DNA from: Lingula anatina
Lineage: Eukaryota; Brachiopoda; Lingulata; Lingulida; Lingulidae
Reading direction: 5' to 3'
Assembly: GCF_001039355.2 (NCBI RefSeq)
Contig: NW_019775521.1
Span: 1,684-65,683, forward strand
DNA length: 64,000 bases
Below the pieces are notes generated by a model. It searched no databases and was not told the DNA's origin. It saw only the letters and a program-made list of their open reading frames with translations. Position 1 is the first letter of the stretch. Each line of letters starts with the position of its first letter. The position numbers and the translations under genes are program-made. Shown here piece by piece: positions 61,508 to 64,000 of the stretch.

Positions 61508-63571
61508 TTATGCAGCCTGAGGTTCTGCCTCTGTGACCTGACCTTGACCTTTGTTGACATCACTTATACATGCCCACTGGCCCTCTAGGGACTCTTTCCA
61601 CAGGCTCACCTGAAATATACATATATACTCAGTACAAGGATGATCTAATAATCAGATAAGTAATGAATACACCACAAGTTTGTGAAGAGCACTACTATGT
61701 ACATGCCTAATAAGTGCACACTGTGCCCAATATTTTTCTGGAAATTGATGGCTGATATTACAGCCATGCATAGTCCACATGTCAAATTTAAATCATTGCT
61801 GTGTTCCAAAATATTGAAATATCCTTAAAAGTGTATGTTATATTCAGAATACATGATATATTTAAAAAAAGTTATCCAAATATTTGATATACAGAAGCAA
61901 AAATTTATGCATACTATAAAAAAAGGGTAACACCTTGTTGTGCACTATCACCTGTCTTTTCTTATCAAAATCTTTCTCCACCTCTTTTAACTACCTTATC
62001 AATTATCCCATACCTATTTCCCCTTTCACCTAGCTTATATATATATATGATTGCATGTCTTTTTTTCCCTTTAACCAACCTTATTATCTCCTCCAGACAC
62101 AGCCAGTATGTTCCCTGTAATAGACCAGCTCACGTGCCAAATAACGTCGTTAAATTTGTGCAACGTTTTTGATGACCAGGCGCTGCTTGTTCCATCATTT
62201 GTCCATATTATCACACGACAGTCCTGGAATAATCATATTTTTGTAAATGAAAAACCATTTCACTTACAGCTTATTCAATGATACTTATATGAGCATACAC
62301 ATTATTGGTCTAAACTAAGTAAATAATTTTAAATATTGGGAGAAAATTTAATACACAAGGTCTAGAAATACAAAACCCATACTGGGAAAACGGAGGCTAC
62401 CTGAGAACAACTGGCAATAACGCTTTTCGGCAGGCCTATAGATGGCGCCCATGCCACATCTCGCACCCAGTCGCTGTGGCCCTCCAGTTTCTGTTCCTCC
62501 ACCCACTGGTCATCTTCCTCTCTGAAACAAATATTAACAGAAGTCAGTTCCCTGGCTTAGTTGACTACGATTTCCAAGAGAGTGCTATAACACTGCTCCT
62601 GATAGGGTGGTATTTAAGTTCTTAGTCAGAGAACCTGACTTATTTATTTTATTATTTATTTATTTTTTTTTTTTTTTGTGTGAAACTGGGGCCAGGGATG
62701 AGACTGCCATTAGGTGAAAAAGTCAGAAAATATGGTCTGGGGTCATAGGAAAAATTAGAAAAAAATAGCGTGGGGCCCAGGGGGCTGCCTAGGCCAATGA
62801 TCTTTTTGGCCCCCAAAAAGTCAGAAATCCATCAGTAGTCAAAAAACTTTCATCCCTGCATCACAGACCAGGGTGAAAAAGTCTCTCTCCATCTGCCCCT
62901 ATTTTAAATGCCTTTTATAAATAAATACAAGCTTTTCATTTTCTCATCATGTCAGAAGATTTGTAATGTGTGGTGCAGCAAGAAACTAGCACAGGGTAAA
63001 TGACTAGTCTAAATCAGACTAAAACCTTTTCAATCCATACAATAAACTCATCAGAGCAAACCTATAGAATATTTAGCTAAAATAAATAGTTTCAGAGGCC
63101 ATTCAAATTTAATAAGTGTGGCAAATTTCAAAGTTTCGCTACAAATTCATCTTTGACAAGCAAGCCTTCCCTTAGATTAGATGTAGACTAGGTCCAAACT
63201 TTGAATCTGTAATTTGCTCATTGATTTACAGGGAGTCCAACCCAAGCAAGCCCAACCATCCAACCCAAAACTTTTGTAAGCCTACCATCCATCTTTGGAA
63301 ATATAGGCTGCCTTTTAAAGCTAATGACCGTCCAAATGACGACTGGACATCTCTTTGCGAAAAGCCTTGTAGACAAGTAAAAAACCAGTGCTCCTAAAAG
63401 CCACACTTACAAACGGATAGGCAACGACTTGACTTACTTCCATATTTTGACCAGATTATCGCAGCCTCCAGACACAAATCTCTTCACTAGCTGTGGTTTC
63501 TGTCCTCCAGACTGCTCTATCAGTGAACCTGGGACAACTGCTGGGGCCCAGGAGACAGCATTACAGCCTAT
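61508..63571 (-). CDS. SEC13: SEC13 beta-propeller protein, C-terminal four exons (5' part outside the window)
   Basis: SEC13 is a WD40 propeller shared by the COPII outer coat (with SEC31), the nuclear pore Y complex and GATOR2. Exons in transcript order: 63438-63571 ([20 protein letters not shown] ... [14 protein letters not shown]), 62401-62521 ([40 protein letters not shown]), 62080-62223 ([11 protein letters not shown] ... [25 protein letters not shown]), 61508-61609 ([20 protein letters not shown], then GQG and an acidic tail, TAA). Splice phases agree. These match the last WD repeats and the SEC13 signature ending [10 protein letters not shown]. Earlier exons must lie beyond 64000; nothing coding is seen in 63572-64000, which is taken as intron. 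It lies tail toward the secreted-protein array. Confidence 0.95.
62693..62858. mobile_element. Short MITE-like element in a SEC13 intron
   Basis: Ends CAGGGATGAGAC and, inward from the right, CAGGGATGAAAG. Internal GGGGCCCAGGGGGC and TTTGGCCCCCAAAAAG. No target duplication evident. Confidence 0.5.
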
Positions 63572-64000
63572 CTGAAATACACAGAATGTTTCTCTTAGGA
63601 ATGAAATCCACTGCAAAAATATGTCTCATTTAATGCTCACAAAGGGTTCTCAATCTGACCTAGAATATAATGTATTTCTCTTTAAATGAAAAATTTTATT
63701 AATCTGTTCTAGGACATTCTGAAGGACTTCCTAAAAACAGTTCTTGAACTATTGAATTCATTAAAAATAACATTAGAACTGTAAAACAAAATACAACAAA
63801 TGTTCTAGAATAGACTGAGAACTGTAAGTGAACGTTTTAACTTTTAAAAATGAGACACATTTTTGCAGGGGAAAAACCACCTGTGTGTTCATTTACAGAA
63901 ATAACTTGATCTTTTCAATGGAGAAAATATTCAAATCAATTCAAACAAAATATTAACATGGACATGGATAGAACCATGTGCACAGAGGAAAAAACTGAAA

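Noticed and set aside
1-64000. tRNA, rRNA, CRISPR arrays, operons
   Set aside because: No cloverleaf-type B-box phrase or rRNA-like block caught my eye, and the repeats are transposons and microsatellites; a dedicated tRNA or Rfam scan was not possible.

Overview
This is an animal (metazoan) genomic window: AT-rich, with genes split into short exons by GT-AG introns and intergenic space full of small palindromic transposons and microsatellites. Protein content and intron density suggest a marine invertebrate, most likely a lophotrochozoan such as a mollusc or brachiopod; amphioxus is not excluded. Three single 'n' bases (2944, 13307, 36344) look like assembly joins, and two of them sit exactly where near-identical sequence repeats. 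Copy number here must therefore be read with care.

Layout. 1-5516: non-coding, with a palindromic element and simple repeats. 5517-11309 (+): a complete 14-exon gene for RRP9/U3-55K, the WD40 protein of the U3 snoRNP. Its last five exons and 3' flank, including a decayed FLYWCH/MULE transposase relic on the minus strand, are repeated in tandem at about 13317-17058 after the n at 13307. 17059-23116: non-coding, with several MITEs. 23134-28705 (+): a complete 8-exon group-I p21-activated kinase (PAK) of 543 residues.

29591-59612 (-): a tandem family of small secreted proteins with one shared five-exon architecture. Exon A carries a signal peptide and a short Cys motif, exon B a coiled coil, and exons C-E a fibrinogen-like domain of the contactin-associated-protein (CASPR/CNTNAP) type. 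Five copies have all five exons (one with a 5.7-kb intron full of repeats), one is cut at the n at 36344, and one duplicated 5' end is an orphan. Between an invariant Cys and an invariant WWVSRDGE motif the fibrinogen-like domain has a loop of 8 to 16 residues that differs between copies. This cluster is the most likely place for something undescribed: its layout suits a family of secreted oligomeric recognition proteins. That role is inference.

59613-61507: no gene seen. 61508-63571 (-): the last four coding exons of SEC13 (COPII coat, nuclear pore and GATOR2 beta-propeller); its 5' part lies beyond the window end. RRP9, PAK and SEC13 are unrelated housekeeping or signalling genes, and nothing suggests they act with the secreted family. 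The transposon history is readable from duplicated copies with and without insertions: a 156-bp hAT-like MITE with a perfect 8-bp target duplication, and a 395-bp solo LTR with an empty paralogous site.
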